Source: CAZHHH01 sp052400685
GTDB taxonomy: Bacteria > Bacteroidota > Bacteroidia > Bacteroidales > Marinilabiliaceae
Length of the DNA: 64,000 nt
Direction: 5' to 3' (one strand)
Assembly: GCA_052400685.1 (NCBI GenBank)
Contig: JBQTGJ010000001.1
How positions within the stretch are numbered: the stretch's first letter is position 1; the number at the start of each line of letters is the position of its first letter. Below are positions 35,661-43,505 of this stretch, piece after piece. Below the pieces are notes generated by a model. The model saw only the letters and a program-made list of their open reading frames with translations. It made no database searches and had not been told where the DNA came from. A program made the position numbers and the translations under genes.

Positions 35661-36485
35661 ATGAGTAATTTTTGGCAACGGGTTTTGACAGGTATCATTT
35701 TTGTGATTGCTGTAATCGGAGGGTTGTGGTGGAATGAGTATTCCTACCTACTTATTTTTCTTACGGTCGTTATCCTCGGAATGTTGGAATTTGTTGAGCT
35801 CTTAAAAGTCCGTAAACCGATTAGTGCACAGGTAGGTTGGGCACTTTTCATTGGAAGTTATTGGTATCTGACTGTTTTTTTTGTTTTGCGAGGTAATATA
35901 TCTCCGTTATGGCTTATGTTTATCGTTCCTTTGCTTATCGGGGTGTTTATTACAGAGTTATACCGTAAGTCGGAAACGCCGTTGCTCAATATAGCTGTTA
36001 CATTATTGATCCCTTTTTATATTGCTTTGCCGTTTTCTTTTTTGCACTACCTGGCTTTTCATGCCCAGAGCTATTATGATTTTAGTCTGCTTATGGGATT
36101 TTTTGTCCTGATTTGGGCGAATGACTCAGGCGCATACTTAGTGGGGGTGACTATGGGTAGACATAAACTGTTTCCGCGAATTTCGCCTAAAAAAACCTGG
36201 GAAGGTTTTTTCGGTGGGCTTGTTGTTACCCTGATAGCAGCTTCAATTATATCCTTATTTTTTAAGGATTTAATAGTTGTAACCTGGTTGGTAACCGCTT
36301 TGATTGTTGCTGTGATGGGTTCGTTGGGTGATTTGGTTGAGTCTATGTTAAAAAGAAGTGTTCATGTTAAAGATTCCGGGTCTATCCTGCCCGGGCACGG
36401 AGGGGTACTCGATAGGTTTGATGCTGTTATTTTTGCTGCACCGCTCATGGTGAGTTACTTGATTTTATTGCAATTTTTAGCTTAA
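35661..36485 (+). CDS. cdsA: Phosphatidate cytidylyltransferase
   Basis: Makes CDP-diacylglycerol, the precursor of all phospholipids, at the inner membrane. The protein is 274 residues with about seven or eight hydrophobic segments. The C-terminal CdsA signature is complete: FGGLVVTLIA, LGDLVESMLKRSVHVKDSGS and LPGHGGVLDRFDAVIFAAP, preceded by FFVLIWANDSGAYLVGVTMG. It lies 30 bases before psd, so both steps of the phosphatidylethanolamine branch are adjacent; the intervening PssA is not in the window. Confidence 0.95.
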   Translation: MSNFWQRVLTGIIFVIAVIGGLWWNEYSYLLIFLTVVILGMLEFVELLKVRKPISAQVGWALFIGSYWYLTVFFVLRGNISPLWLMFIVPLLIGVFITELYRKSETPLLNIAVTLLIPFYIALPFSFLHYLAFHAQSYYDFSLLMGFFVLIWANDSGAYLVGVTMGRHKLFPRISPKKTWEGFFGGLVVTLIAASIISLFFKDLIVVTWLVTALIVAVMGSLGDLVESMLKRSVHVKDSGSILPGHGGVLDRFDAVIFAAPLMVSYLILLQFLA

Positions 36486-36514
36486 TTTTATATAGATTTA
36501 ATTTTTTAACCTGC

Positions 36515-37177
36515 ATGACAATTCATAAAGAGGGATTAAAAATCCTGGGAGTAATCCTTTTAGTATTAGCTGTTTTAAATGCTATTCCGGCTTTCTTTGT
36601 GGCATCGCCAATGGTTTATTTGTGCTGGTCTTTACCGGCTTCAGCCATTTTTTATTTTTTAGTTGTTAATTTTTTCCGCAGTCCGCGGCGTGAAGGTTAT
36701 CTGCATGATAACGCTATCATAGCACCTGCCGACGGCAAGATTGTGGTGATTGAGGAAGTTGAAGAAACGGAATTTCTGAAGTGTAAGGCCATTCAGGTAT
36801 CTATATTTATGAGCATATTTAATGTTCATATTAATTGGTTTCCGGTGAATGGTATTATTAAATATTTTAAACATCAAAATGGTAGGTTTCTGTCTGCCTG
36901 GCTGCCAAAGGCGTCAACCGAGAATGAACGTACCACAGTGGGTATCGAAATGGTCGGTGGTAAACAGATTGTTGTCCGTCAGATTGCTGGTGCTTTAGCA
37001 CGGCGTATCGTCTGTTATGCCGAAGTTGGTAAGCCTTCTGTTCAAGGCAGTCAATTAGGGTTTATCAAGTTTGGTTCGCGAGTTGATCTTTTTTTGCCGG
37101 TGGGGACTCGTATTGATGTTAAATTGGATCAGGCAGTTAGAGGTAAGCAGACCATAATAGGCTGGTTGGAGAATTAA
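36515..37177 (+). CDS. psd: Phosphatidylserine decarboxylase (short form)
   Basis: Converts phosphatidylserine to phosphatidylethanolamine using a pyruvoyl group made by self-cleavage. The protein is 220 residues, the short archaeal/Bacteroidota form. Two hydrophobic segments (about 10-28 and 33-52) lie at the N-terminus. Conserved segments are NFFRSPRR, IIAPADGKIV, IFMSIFNVHINW and the cleavage region GFIKFGSRVDLFLP, where the G-S bond is the expected self-cleavage site. It follows cdsA directly and ends in a terminator. Confidence 0.94.
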   Translation: MTIHKEGLKILGVILLVLAVLNAIPAFFVASPMVYLCWSLPASAIFYFLVVNFFRSPRREGYLHDNAIIAPADGKIVVIEEVEETEFLKCKAIQVSIFMSIFNVHINWFPVNGIIKYFKHQNGRFLSAWLPKASTENERTTVGIEMVGGKQIVVRQIAGALARRIVCYAEVGKPSVQGSQLGFIKFGSRVDLFLPVGTRIDVKLDQAVRGKQTIIGWLEN

Positions 37178-37196
37178 ACTTTTTTTTGTTATTAGT

Positions 37197-37239
37197 GCCA
37201 CATTGATTCAGCGAAATAGCCGGTCAATGTGGCTTTTTT
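37197..37239 (+). terminator. Terminator after cdsA-psd
   Basis: GCCACATTGA (37197-37206) pairs perfectly with TCAATGTGGC (37224-37233) over a 17-nt loop, followed by TTTTTTG. Confidence 0.85.
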
Positions 37240-37260
37240 GTTTTAGTCAATCTTTGTCTC

Positions 37261-38382
37261 ATGCTTTTCGATGTTCAACGAAAAAAACTACAGGATGTCT
37301 ATGAGACGCCCATTATACAACAGACGGCTTTTTGGTCGGAGGTGAAACGCAATCTGGGTGTCGAAACGATGGCCTTTGATTACAGGGTTCGTCCAACAGA
37401 TTTGTTTAGCAGTAAGGGGATGAATGCCTCTGTTGTGTCTGACTTGTTGGTGGTGAATCAGGAAGTTGATAAAAACCATTCTATAGCTTATGTGCCTTAC
37501 GGTCCTGAGTTGGAACCTGATTTTAGTTCTCAGGGACCGTTTTTAGAAGAATTAGCTGAGTCGTTACGCGGATTTTTACCAGAAACAACCATGATGATTC
37601 GTTTTGATTTGTTTTGGAAATCATATTGGAGCGATGAGGATGATTTTTTTGATAAAAATGGTTTTTGGAAAGGGCCACCTGAACGGAGAATTCAGGAATT
37701 GAGATTTAATTATAATACCGAAAATTGGCGATTTCGGAAAACGGCTTCCAATATATTACCTTCTAATACTATTTTTCTTGATCTGCGGAAGTCAGAAGAG
37801 GACTTGCTTCGATCAATGAAGCCAAAAACACGTTATAATATTCGATTGGCTTATCGTAAGGGCGTAGAAGTGCAGGAAACCGGCGTGGAGGAATTGGATG
37901 TTTGGTATGATTTGTATAAGCAGACTGCCCTCCGAAATGGTTTGTTTTTGCACGATTTAAGTTATTTTAGAGCCGTGCTAAAGGCACGTGCTAATGATAG
38001 TCGTTCGCCAGCTGATGTTAGATTATTAGTTGCGAGAATTGATGACAGGCCTTTGGCGGCGATGTTTTTGGTAATGACGGGTCGTCGGGCCACTTATCTT
38101 TATGGCGCTTCGGCTGGTGAGGGACGTCAGTTTATGGGTAGTTATGCCCTTCAATGGGCGGCTATTATCACAGCTCGCCGAAATCAATGTCTGGAGTATG
38201 ATATGTTCGGGGTCGCCCCACGACCCGACCCGGAGCATCCTATGCATGGATTATATCGCTTTAAGACCGGTTTTGGTGGTAAAATACACCACAGTTTGGG
38301 CAGCTGGGACTATCCGTTTGACGAGGATGTGTATCATCATTTTTCAGTTTGGGAGATGACACGACCCGGATATCATGTATAA
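37261..38382 (+). CDS. FemAB-like peptidoglycan bridge / GNAT-fold aminoacyltransferase
   Basis: A 373-residue cytoplasmic protein. The N-terminus TPIIQQTAFWSEVKRNLG, the middle FLDLRKSEEDLLRSMKPKTRYNIRLAYRKGVEV and the C-terminal LYGASAGEGRQFMGSYALQWAAI with EYDMFGVAP match the two-GNAT-domain FemX/FemAB family (lipid II amino-acid transferases). Bacteroidota usually have directly cross-linked peptidoglycan, so the physiological acceptor may be different. The gene is monocistronic, starting 83 bases after psd and after its terminator. Confidence 0.85.
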   Translation: MLFDVQRKKLQDVYETPIIQQTAFWSEVKRNLGVETMAFDYRVRPTDLFSSKGMNASVVSDLLVVNQEVDKNHSIAYVPYGPELEPDFSSQGPFLEELAESLRGFLPETTMMIRFDLFWKSYWSDEDDFFDKNGFWKGPPERRIQELRFNYNTENWRFRKTASNILPSNTIFLDLRKSEEDLLRSMKPKTRYNIRLAYRKGVEVQETGVEELDVWYDLYKQTALRNGLFLHDLSYFRAVLKARANDSRSPADVRLLVARIDDRPLAAMFLVMTGRRATYLYGASAGEGRQFMGSYALQWAAIITARRNQCLEYDMFGVAPRPDPEHPMHGLYRFKTGFGGKIHHSLGSWDYPFDEDVYHHFSVWEMTRPGYHV

Positions 38383-38552
38383 TACTTAGCCAGTTTTAGT
38401 ACCTACTGCCTGAAAATGGAGGGGAAGCAGCTTGCAAAGGGAGAGTGATCATTTATTTTGGAGATGAAATGCTTTCCTCTCTGTTTTTTATGAAAGAGTG
38501 AAGGTTTTTAAATCACTGTTTCCATAGCTTTTGCTTGCATTTGGAGGTTTGA

Positions 38553-40022
38553 TTATCGTAAGAAAAAGTGTACCCTTCCATTATCTTCTTTTTGGTTGCG
38601 CATTTTTTGTTGCTTGTTTTGTAGTTGTTTTTCTACAAATTTATTTCTGAAATTTTCTTCAGGTGATGGTGCAGGTGATAGCGATAGATTCCCTTCGGGT
38701 GAAATGAGATAGTAGGCTGGTGTTGCCATAATATTGTAATCATCAAGAATTTTCGGTTGAGCAGCGAAATTGAGGAAATCCCATTTGTAATTTTTGCCAT
38801 CGAGGTAATTTTGGGCATCATCAATATCATTATCTACTAAAACAGTGACTATTTCGAGGTCTTTTCGAAATATTTTTTCCAATTGCGCCAGCGTTTCCAA
38901 ATCCCGACGGCAGGCATAATTTTGGGTATGCATGAAGTTCAGATATATGAATTTGCCTTTGTAATCGGCCAGTGAACGTTTTTTGCCATTTTCATTATAG
39001 AGAACGAAGTCAGGCGCTTCTGTCCCCGGACGTAATTTGGTGAGTTGTTGATATTGCTGGGATGCCAGCTGTCTGACTTTTTCAGTTGAACCATATTGAA
39101 TGGCGCTTTTTGTCAAGAAAAGAACGGTGTTTTCGTCTATGCGGTTTTCATCCAAACCTTGATATAACCCATAAAGAAGCATCAGATCTGCCAGCTCTTT
39201 ATTGTTGCCGAAAATGGTGTCGGTAATAACAATATTGGTGAGAGAGTCGAAACGTTGCCGATAGCTTAATTCTTTTCGTACCGAATCTTTTATGTCATCG
39301 GCCAGGCCGTCGGGTAAAAAGTTTTTGAATAGTAGGGTGAATGCTTCACGGTATTTCGGCAATTCATAATTGACGGATTGATTTTTCAGATATTTGTTTA
39401 TGAGTTGTCGTTCCTGTCTGGGGTGAGCTGAAAGCCGTAGTTTCAGAAATGATAGCTGTTTGTGTTGTTCGAACAGAGGATGCTTAAAGGTGTACTTTTT
39501 TGTTAATGAGTCTTCGATGGTTTTAGCAATTTGGTCGCCTCCTTTTAAAGCCAGACGCATGGCATTTTTGTTGAACAGATAGTCAAAATCATAACTAAAT
39601 TCTACCATTTGACGGTTTAATGCTCTGGCATCTTTGTTTATGATGCCCATAATTGTCTCATCAGGCCGAAAGAAAGGATTTAACCGTTCGCTTTCGCGAC
39701 GTTGGATAAATGGAGGCAATTGCAGTTGATAGGTGGTTTCCGGTTCCAGGTATATAAAAGCCCTGGTTCTACCTAAATCGGTATAGGCATATGTGATTTT
39801 ATTTAAGGGTAGAGTGAAATCAAAATGACCCGACTCGTCAACATACATCGATGCGAGGTCACGGGGCGTTTGCAGATATAAATTTTCTGTGGTTTTAAAA
39901 ACCAGATGATAGCCGGCATAGTCCTTGTGAAATCCTTTGATACGAACGCTGTCGCCAGTTGTTTGGGCATGTCCCCATGTGAGGAAACTAAATGTTGCCA
40001 GCAATCCGAATAAAATTTTCAT
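38553..40022 (-). CDS. Secreted thioredoxin-fold protein with a single cysteine (TlpA/AhpC-like)
   Basis: A 489-residue protein started at the ATG at 40022, which gives a signal peptide (MKILFGLLATFSFLTWGHA, then QTTGDS). The longer frame to 40139 runs through the repeat at 40089-40156 and is rejected. A long N-terminal region of about 340 residues of unknown fold precedes a thioredoxin-like domain (APDFVLYNENGKKRSL, YLNFMHTQNYACRRDL, VTVLVDND, YNIMATPAYYLISPEG). At the redox site the first cysteine of the usual W-C-x-x-C is missing (QNYAC), leaving one cysteine at about residue 367. So a disulfide-forming role is unlikely; a thiol or adaptor role is possible. Confidence 0.85.
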   Translation of the reverse strand: MKILFGLLATFSFLTWGHAQTTGDSVRIKGFHKDYAGYHLVFKTTENLYLQTPRDLASMYVDESGHFDFTLPLNKITYAYTDLGRTRAFIYLEPETTYQLQLPPFIQRRESERLNPFFRPDETIMGIINKDARALNRQMVEFSYDFDYLFNKNAMRLALKGGDQIAKTIEDSLTKKYTFKHPLFEQHKQLSFLKLRLSAHPRQERQLINKYLKNQSVNYELPKYREAFTLLFKNFLPDGLADDIKDSVRKELSYRQRFDSLTNIVITDTIFGNNKELADLMLLYGLYQGLDENRIDENTVLFLTKSAIQYGSTEKVRQLASQQYQQLTKLRPGTEAPDFVLYNENGKKRSLADYKGKFIYLNFMHTQNYACRRDLETLAQLEKIFRKDLEIVTVLVDNDIDDAQNYLDGKNYKWDFLNFAAQPKILDDYNIMATPAYYLISPEGNLSLSPAPSPEENFRNKFVEKQLQNKQQKMRNQKEDNGRVHFFLR

Positions 40023-40088
40023 CCGTAAAATGTGTGGTTTGTTATAGTTTGAATGCAACTTCCTTCTTATAATTTGTTTTTCAGTTGT

Positions 40089-40156
40089 CATATGGAACTC
40101 GCCTAGTTTAATCATCCCCCTGTGTGAGAGTTCTCTCACATGGCCCGTTTCATCGG
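40089..40156 (-). repeat. CATATG-bounded palindromic repeat, copy R3
   Basis: Inverted relative to R1/R2. Read on the minus strand it runs GAAACGGGCCATG ... GGCGAGTTCCATATG and is followed by GACAACTGAAAAACAAATTA, identical to the bases after R2. Its middle contains the perfect hairpin TGTGAGAG-TT-CTCTCACA, where R1/R2 have an imperfect version. It lies 67 bases upstream of the thioredoxin-fold gene start. Confidence 0.8.
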
Positions 40157-40234
40157 CTTATCAGATGAACGGTCTTCGAAGGCGTTTATTTTATGTCATA
40201 TTGCTTCGATTGAAGAATGTGCACGCTACATGTT

Positions 40235-40711
40235 TTAGTTATTATTTTTTAAGATCAGATTGTATATTTTTTCAGGGATAAACATGGAGGCATCGCCGTT
40301 GTGTTTTAAAATATCGCGCACAATGGAGGAGTTTACGGGTGTGTGTTCAGGTGTTGTCAGCAGAAAGACCGAATCGACACCCGACATTTGTCTGTTAACC
40401 TGAGCAATGGCACGTTCATATTCAAAGTCGGCCGCTGTTCTTAATCCTCTTAATATGGCATGGGCTTTTTTTTCTTTGACAAAATCGACCGTCAAATTGG
40501 AAAATTTTTCTACCGAGACACGGCTATCTCCATCGAATAGCGTTTTTATAAAGGTTCTGCGTTGTTCTATATCAAACAGATAGTGTTTGGCCGAATTGTA
40601 ACCCACGCCAATAATTATGTGGTCAAACAGATTTAATCCTCGTTTTACAATGTTTTCATGTCCCACTGTAAAAGGGTCAAATGAACCCGGGAAAACAGCA
40701 ATTCTTTCCAT
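40235..40711 (-). CDS. coaD: Pantetheine-phosphate adenylyltransferase
   Basis: Fourth step of coenzyme A synthesis. The protein is 158 residues from the ATG at 40711, the standard length; the upstream Met at 40744 adds unconserved residues. Motifs: AVFPGSFDPFTVGHENIV (the TxGH nucleotidyl-transferase site), RGLRTAADFEYE and SSIVRDI near the C-terminus (VNSSIVRDILKHNGD). It stands upstream of, and on the same strand as, the thioredoxin-fold gene but 212 bases away. Confidence 0.96.
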   Translation of the reverse strand: MERIAVFPGSFDPFTVGHENIVKRGLNLFDHIIIGVGYNSAKHYLFDIEQRRTFIKTLFDGDSRVSVEKFSNLTVDFVKEKKAHAILRGLRTAADFEYERAIAQVNRQMSGVDSVFLLTTPEHTPVNSSIVRDILKHNGDASMFIPEKIYNLILKNNN

Positions 40712-40873
40712 GTCAGCAGTTTTGTTGAGGTTGTAAAAATTCAAAAAATATGTGATATCCCCAAAGTTTATAGTCTTTAATGCTTATTTGATTTTTGAGG
40801 TAACCTCTGAGTTATTTTTTTGTTCTGGTCAGGTGTCGTTTGATGGTAGCCTTTTGTTTCAATCATAATTTAT

Positions 40874-41018
40874 TTAGTGCCTGTCCATAAAATCGGGAGT
40901 TTGAGCTATAAAGTTCAAATCCAAGGATTGCGAAGCTCGAAAATGGGAGTTTATTCCTGTAAATGACCATTTTGAGAGCAAGCGTAATGCAGAAGTTGGA
41001 CTTTATAGACAGACTCTA
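40874..41018 (+). repeat. Interspersed palindromic repeat, subfamily A, copy A2
   Basis: About 145 bp. Its ends TTAGTGCCTGTCCATAAA and (complement) TTTATAGACAGACTCTA form the terminal inverted repeat; inside, CGAAAATGG and CCATTTTGAG pair around TTTATTCCTGTAAA. The core AAGTTCAAATCCAAGG and AAGCGTAATGCAGAAGTTGG is kept. Confidence 0.9.
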
Positions 41019-41026
41019 TTTAAAGG

Positions 41027-41066
41027 AAAAAAAAGGCAGGTTTTGAACGTTAATTCAAAACCTGCC
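41027..41066 (-). terminator. Terminator after the FN3 lipoprotein gene
   Basis: GGCAGGTTTTGAA (41035-41047) pairs perfectly with TTCAAAACCTGCC (41054-41066). On the minus strand it is followed by a run of T (complement of 41027-41034). It lies 40 bases after the stop of the lipoprotein. Confidence 0.9.
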
Positions 41067-41106
41067 TGTGAAATATTATTTTAATGTATCTCTTAGCTGT
41101 TTTAAA

Positions 41107-42387
41107 TTACAGCCAGATGCTTACGACGCTACTTGATTTTGCGTTTCCGGTTGAAGATATTGCAGTAACTTTGTAATACATTTTCACATTTTTACCTCTG
41201 TCGCAATCGGTGGCTGAGGTACTTGTGGTGGTTTCAACCAATGATTTGTATGACATGTTGGATGATGTGGCCACATACACTTTGTATTTAGTCGCATTCT
41301 CGGCGCTGTTCCAGGTGATTTTTACGCAATTACCGTCCAGCTCCAATTTTACATTGGTTGGTGCACCAGGAATGATTTCTTCTGATACAGGCTCTTCAAA
41401 TTTTACTTCCTGAACAACGGTTTCAGCCAAAGTTTCGCCATCCTTATTTTTGGCGACCGCTTTAAGATAATAGGTTTGTCCGTCGACATAATTCATATCA
41501 TTTTTATAGGCATATAAACGAACGATTTTGTTGTAAGTCCAACTGGGGTAAATATAGTCATCCGTATTGGCCAATACAAATTCGCCATCCTCTGATGTGG
41601 CACTATATAATTCTAAAATCAGGTCACCGGTGTCAGTCCATTCACTTTCATCTGAAAACAGGTCGGATGCAACGACCTTAACGCTTAGTGTTAAGCTACC
41701 GTCATATTGTCCATCGTAACCATAATCAGTTATTTCCATAAACACTTCCTTTTTTGAGGTTGTCAGTGTTATTTTGGCTTCGTCGGTTGAATAGGCTGTT
41801 TCTTCGCCATCGGTGTTGAAAGCATAAAAATAGAAGGAGTATTCTGTTTCTGATGTTAATGAGTCAAAATCTACGTTGTTTTCGCCTTCTGATACGACTT
41901 CAATTGTGGCGATAGGTGTAGAGTTGTCCGTTTTGGCTTCTGAATATATGTTTATCCCGGCGCATGTCCCGGTGTAATTGAACTGGATGGTTGCGCTTGA
42001 ATCAGTGACTTCTGTCGCTGTTAGGTTGGTTGGAGCCGCCGGAGCTTCTACTTTATCTTTAATGAAAGTAATCTCTCCTTCTGCAATTTTTACAGTTTCT
42101 GCATCGTCTGAGTAGGCTTCGATTGTAATTACATCTTGCTCTTCGATGTCTGTAAGCACTGCGCTTGTGCCGCCGACATAACTCCTGTGGGTGTCTTCCC
42201 CATTTATAAATAACTTGTATGAATAAGCGCCATCATAGGCATCCCATGTTACTGAAAGCGAACCGTAAGAATATGAGTATTCGATATTGGTCACTTCGCC
42301 AACTTGGATACCGTCGTCGTCATCTTTTCCACAGGCACTCATTAATAATGCGAATGCCAGAATACTGAATAGTTTAATCTTTTGCAT
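41107..42387 (-). CDS. Fibronectin type III repeat lipoprotein, probably surface exposed
   Basis: A 426-residue lipoprotein (lipobox LMSAC, Cys19) followed by GKDDDDG, a run of Asp typical of the surface-export signal of Bacteroidota lipoproteins. Two or three FN3-like beta-sandwich domains are visible: SLSVTWDAYDGAYSYKLFIN (about 48-70), APTNLTATEVTDSSATIQF (about 118-137) and PGAPTNVKLELDGNCVKITW (about 338-357, written here as the strand-B/C pattern of FN3). No enzymatic motif is seen, so a binding or structural role is inferred. Second gene of a two-gene minus-strand operon (38 bases after the secreted protein) ending at a terminator, divergent from a TPR-AraC regulator. Confidence 0.88.
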   Translation of the reverse strand: MQKIKLFSILAFALLMSACGKDDDDGIQVGEVTNIEYSYSYGSLSVTWDAYDGAYSYKLFINGEDTHRSYVGGTSAVLTDIEEQDVITIEAYSDDAETVKIAEGEITFIKDKVEAPAAPTNLTATEVTDSSATIQFNYTGTCAGINIYSEAKTDNSTPIATIEVVSEGENNVDFDSLTSETEYSFYFYAFNTDGEETAYSTDEAKITLTTSKKEVFMEITDYGYDGQYDGSLTLSVKVVASDLFSDESEWTDTGDLILELYSATSEDGEFVLANTDDYIYPSWTYNKIVRLYAYKNDMNYVDGQTYYLKAVAKNKDGETLAETVVQEVKFEEPVSEEIIPGAPTNVKLELDGNCVKITWNSAENATKYKVYVATSSNMSYKSLVETTTSTSATDCDRGKNVKMYYKVTAISSTGNAKSSSVVSIWL

Positions 42388-42425
42388 AATAGTTTAGTCC
42401 GTTTGTTACGATTGTTAATTAGGTT

Positions 42426-43244
42426 TTACTTCTGATTATACACCCAGAAAAATTCCGGTGTATATTTGAATTTTCTTTTCATTGATTTTGGATAGCAGTC
42501 CATGAAATCTTTGTTTTCTCCGAACAGATCGACAAATTCTTTATTTCTAAAGGCGCCAAATAGGAATGGAATACCTGCCGGGCTTTTAATTAATTGGCTT
42601 AGTTTTTCGCCGTTTTTCACAACTCTGAATGCGGTGTAAAAATCACCCATTTCGCCGCCTCCAAAAAGCAGAGATCCAATACTGAATTCACGTCCAAATG
42701 AAACTTGTTTGACGCCTAAGTCTACATAGACTTTGTATTTTTGGTCGAAACCGTTATTTACCAAAAGCATTAATTTGGAGGTCTCTTTTCCTTTTTTGGA
42801 AATGTTAGTAACAACTTTTTCCAGAATCACCGGCGTGTAGTACTTCTTTTTATCGAAGGAACTAAACTGAGTGATGTTAAAAGGCAGGTTTTTTTGCGCT
42901 ACATTACTTGCACTTTTACCGCCAATGTTAATGTTGACATTTAGTTCGATATCTTTATCAACAAATTTCATGTCGGGGAAGAATACTACACGGGCCACTT
43001 CTTTGGGTTTTATTTCATGCAGTTTCCCGTCTTTTCCATGCCATTGCCATTTGTTCATCTTTACCGTCATCCCTTGTTCAAAAGAACCTTCTATTGATTC
43101 TCCCGAAGTTAGTGTGATGGTTCCTTTGCCGGGTATCGGAAATTTATCAAATCCTTCCCTGAAAGCGACACATTCGGTTGTTGGTTTTTGTGCCCATATC
43201 ATCGAGCTGAAACAGAACAACACAAATAGAAATTTTAATTTCAT
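42426..43244 (-). CDS. Secreted protein of unknown function
   Basis: A 272-residue protein with a signal peptide (MKLKFLFVLFCFSSMIWA, then QKPTTE). The mature part is mostly beta, with segments such as GKGTITLTSGESIEGSFEQG, VARVVFFPD and SKLMLLVNNGFDQKYKVYVD, and no motif I recognise. A candidate promoter lies 104 bases upstream (43348-43376). First gene of an operon with the FN3 lipoprotein, opposite a membrane TPR-AraC regulator that may control it. Confidence 0.8.
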   Translation of the reverse strand: MKLKFLFVLFCFSSMIWAQKPTTECVAFREGFDKFPIPGKGTITLTSGESIEGSFEQGMTVKMNKWQWHGKDGKLHEIKPKEVARVVFFPDMKFVDKDIELNVNINIGGKSASNVAQKNLPFNITQFSSFDKKKYYTPVILEKVVTNISKKGKETSKLMLLVNNGFDQKYKVYVDLGVKQVSFGREFSIGSLLFGGGEMGDFYTAFRVVKNGEKLSQLIKSPAGIPFLFGAFRNKEFVDLFGENKDFMDCYPKSMKRKFKYTPEFFWVYNQK

Positions 43245-43312
43245 CTGCTGTTTTTTTTATGAAACATTAATTTTTAAACTATAAACGTCGCGTAAAACTG
43301 ATTGCATATTTC

Positions 43313-43324
43313 TGCCGGCCGGCA
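43313..43324. promoter_or_regulatory. Perfect 12-bp palindrome in the leader of the minus-strand operon
   Basis: TGCCGGCCGGCA, a perfect inverted repeat without a loop, lies 69 bases upstream of the secreted-protein start and just downstream of its predicted transcription start. The form suits a dimeric DNA-binding protein. The GC-rich block stands out in an AT-rich region. No regulator is shown to bind. Confidence 0.4.
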
Positions 43325-43347
43325 AAATGTGAACACGTTTCGCGGTA

Positions 43348-43376
43348 CAAATATATTTTTATAATGTTTTCACAAA
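43348..43376 (-). promoter_or_regulatory. Candidate Bacteroidota promoter of the secreted protein / FN3 operon
   Basis: On the minus strand TTTG (complement of 43373-43376), 17 bases, then TATATTTG (complement of 43348-43355). Both elements match the consensus; transcription would start near 43341, giving a leader of about 100 bases. Confidence 0.55.
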
Positions 43377-43505
43377 GTAGGCTGTGTCTATGTTTTAAAG
43401 TTTCAGGACTGTTTTTTTAAGTTTTCGGACAATTGGATAATCAGGTCAAAATGATTTCCAGTACGAATATTTTGTTAATTTTGTTGGCTTCAAAAAAACG
43501 ACTCA

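Larger units (their letters stand above)
40712..41106. other. 395-bp non-coding region with repeat A2 and a terminator
   Basis: Between coaD and the FN3 lipoprotein, both on the minus strand. It holds repeat A2 (40874-41018) and the lipoprotein terminator (41027-41066). The rest (40712-40873) is AT-rich with nothing recognised and presumably holds the coaD promoter. Confidence 0.5.
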
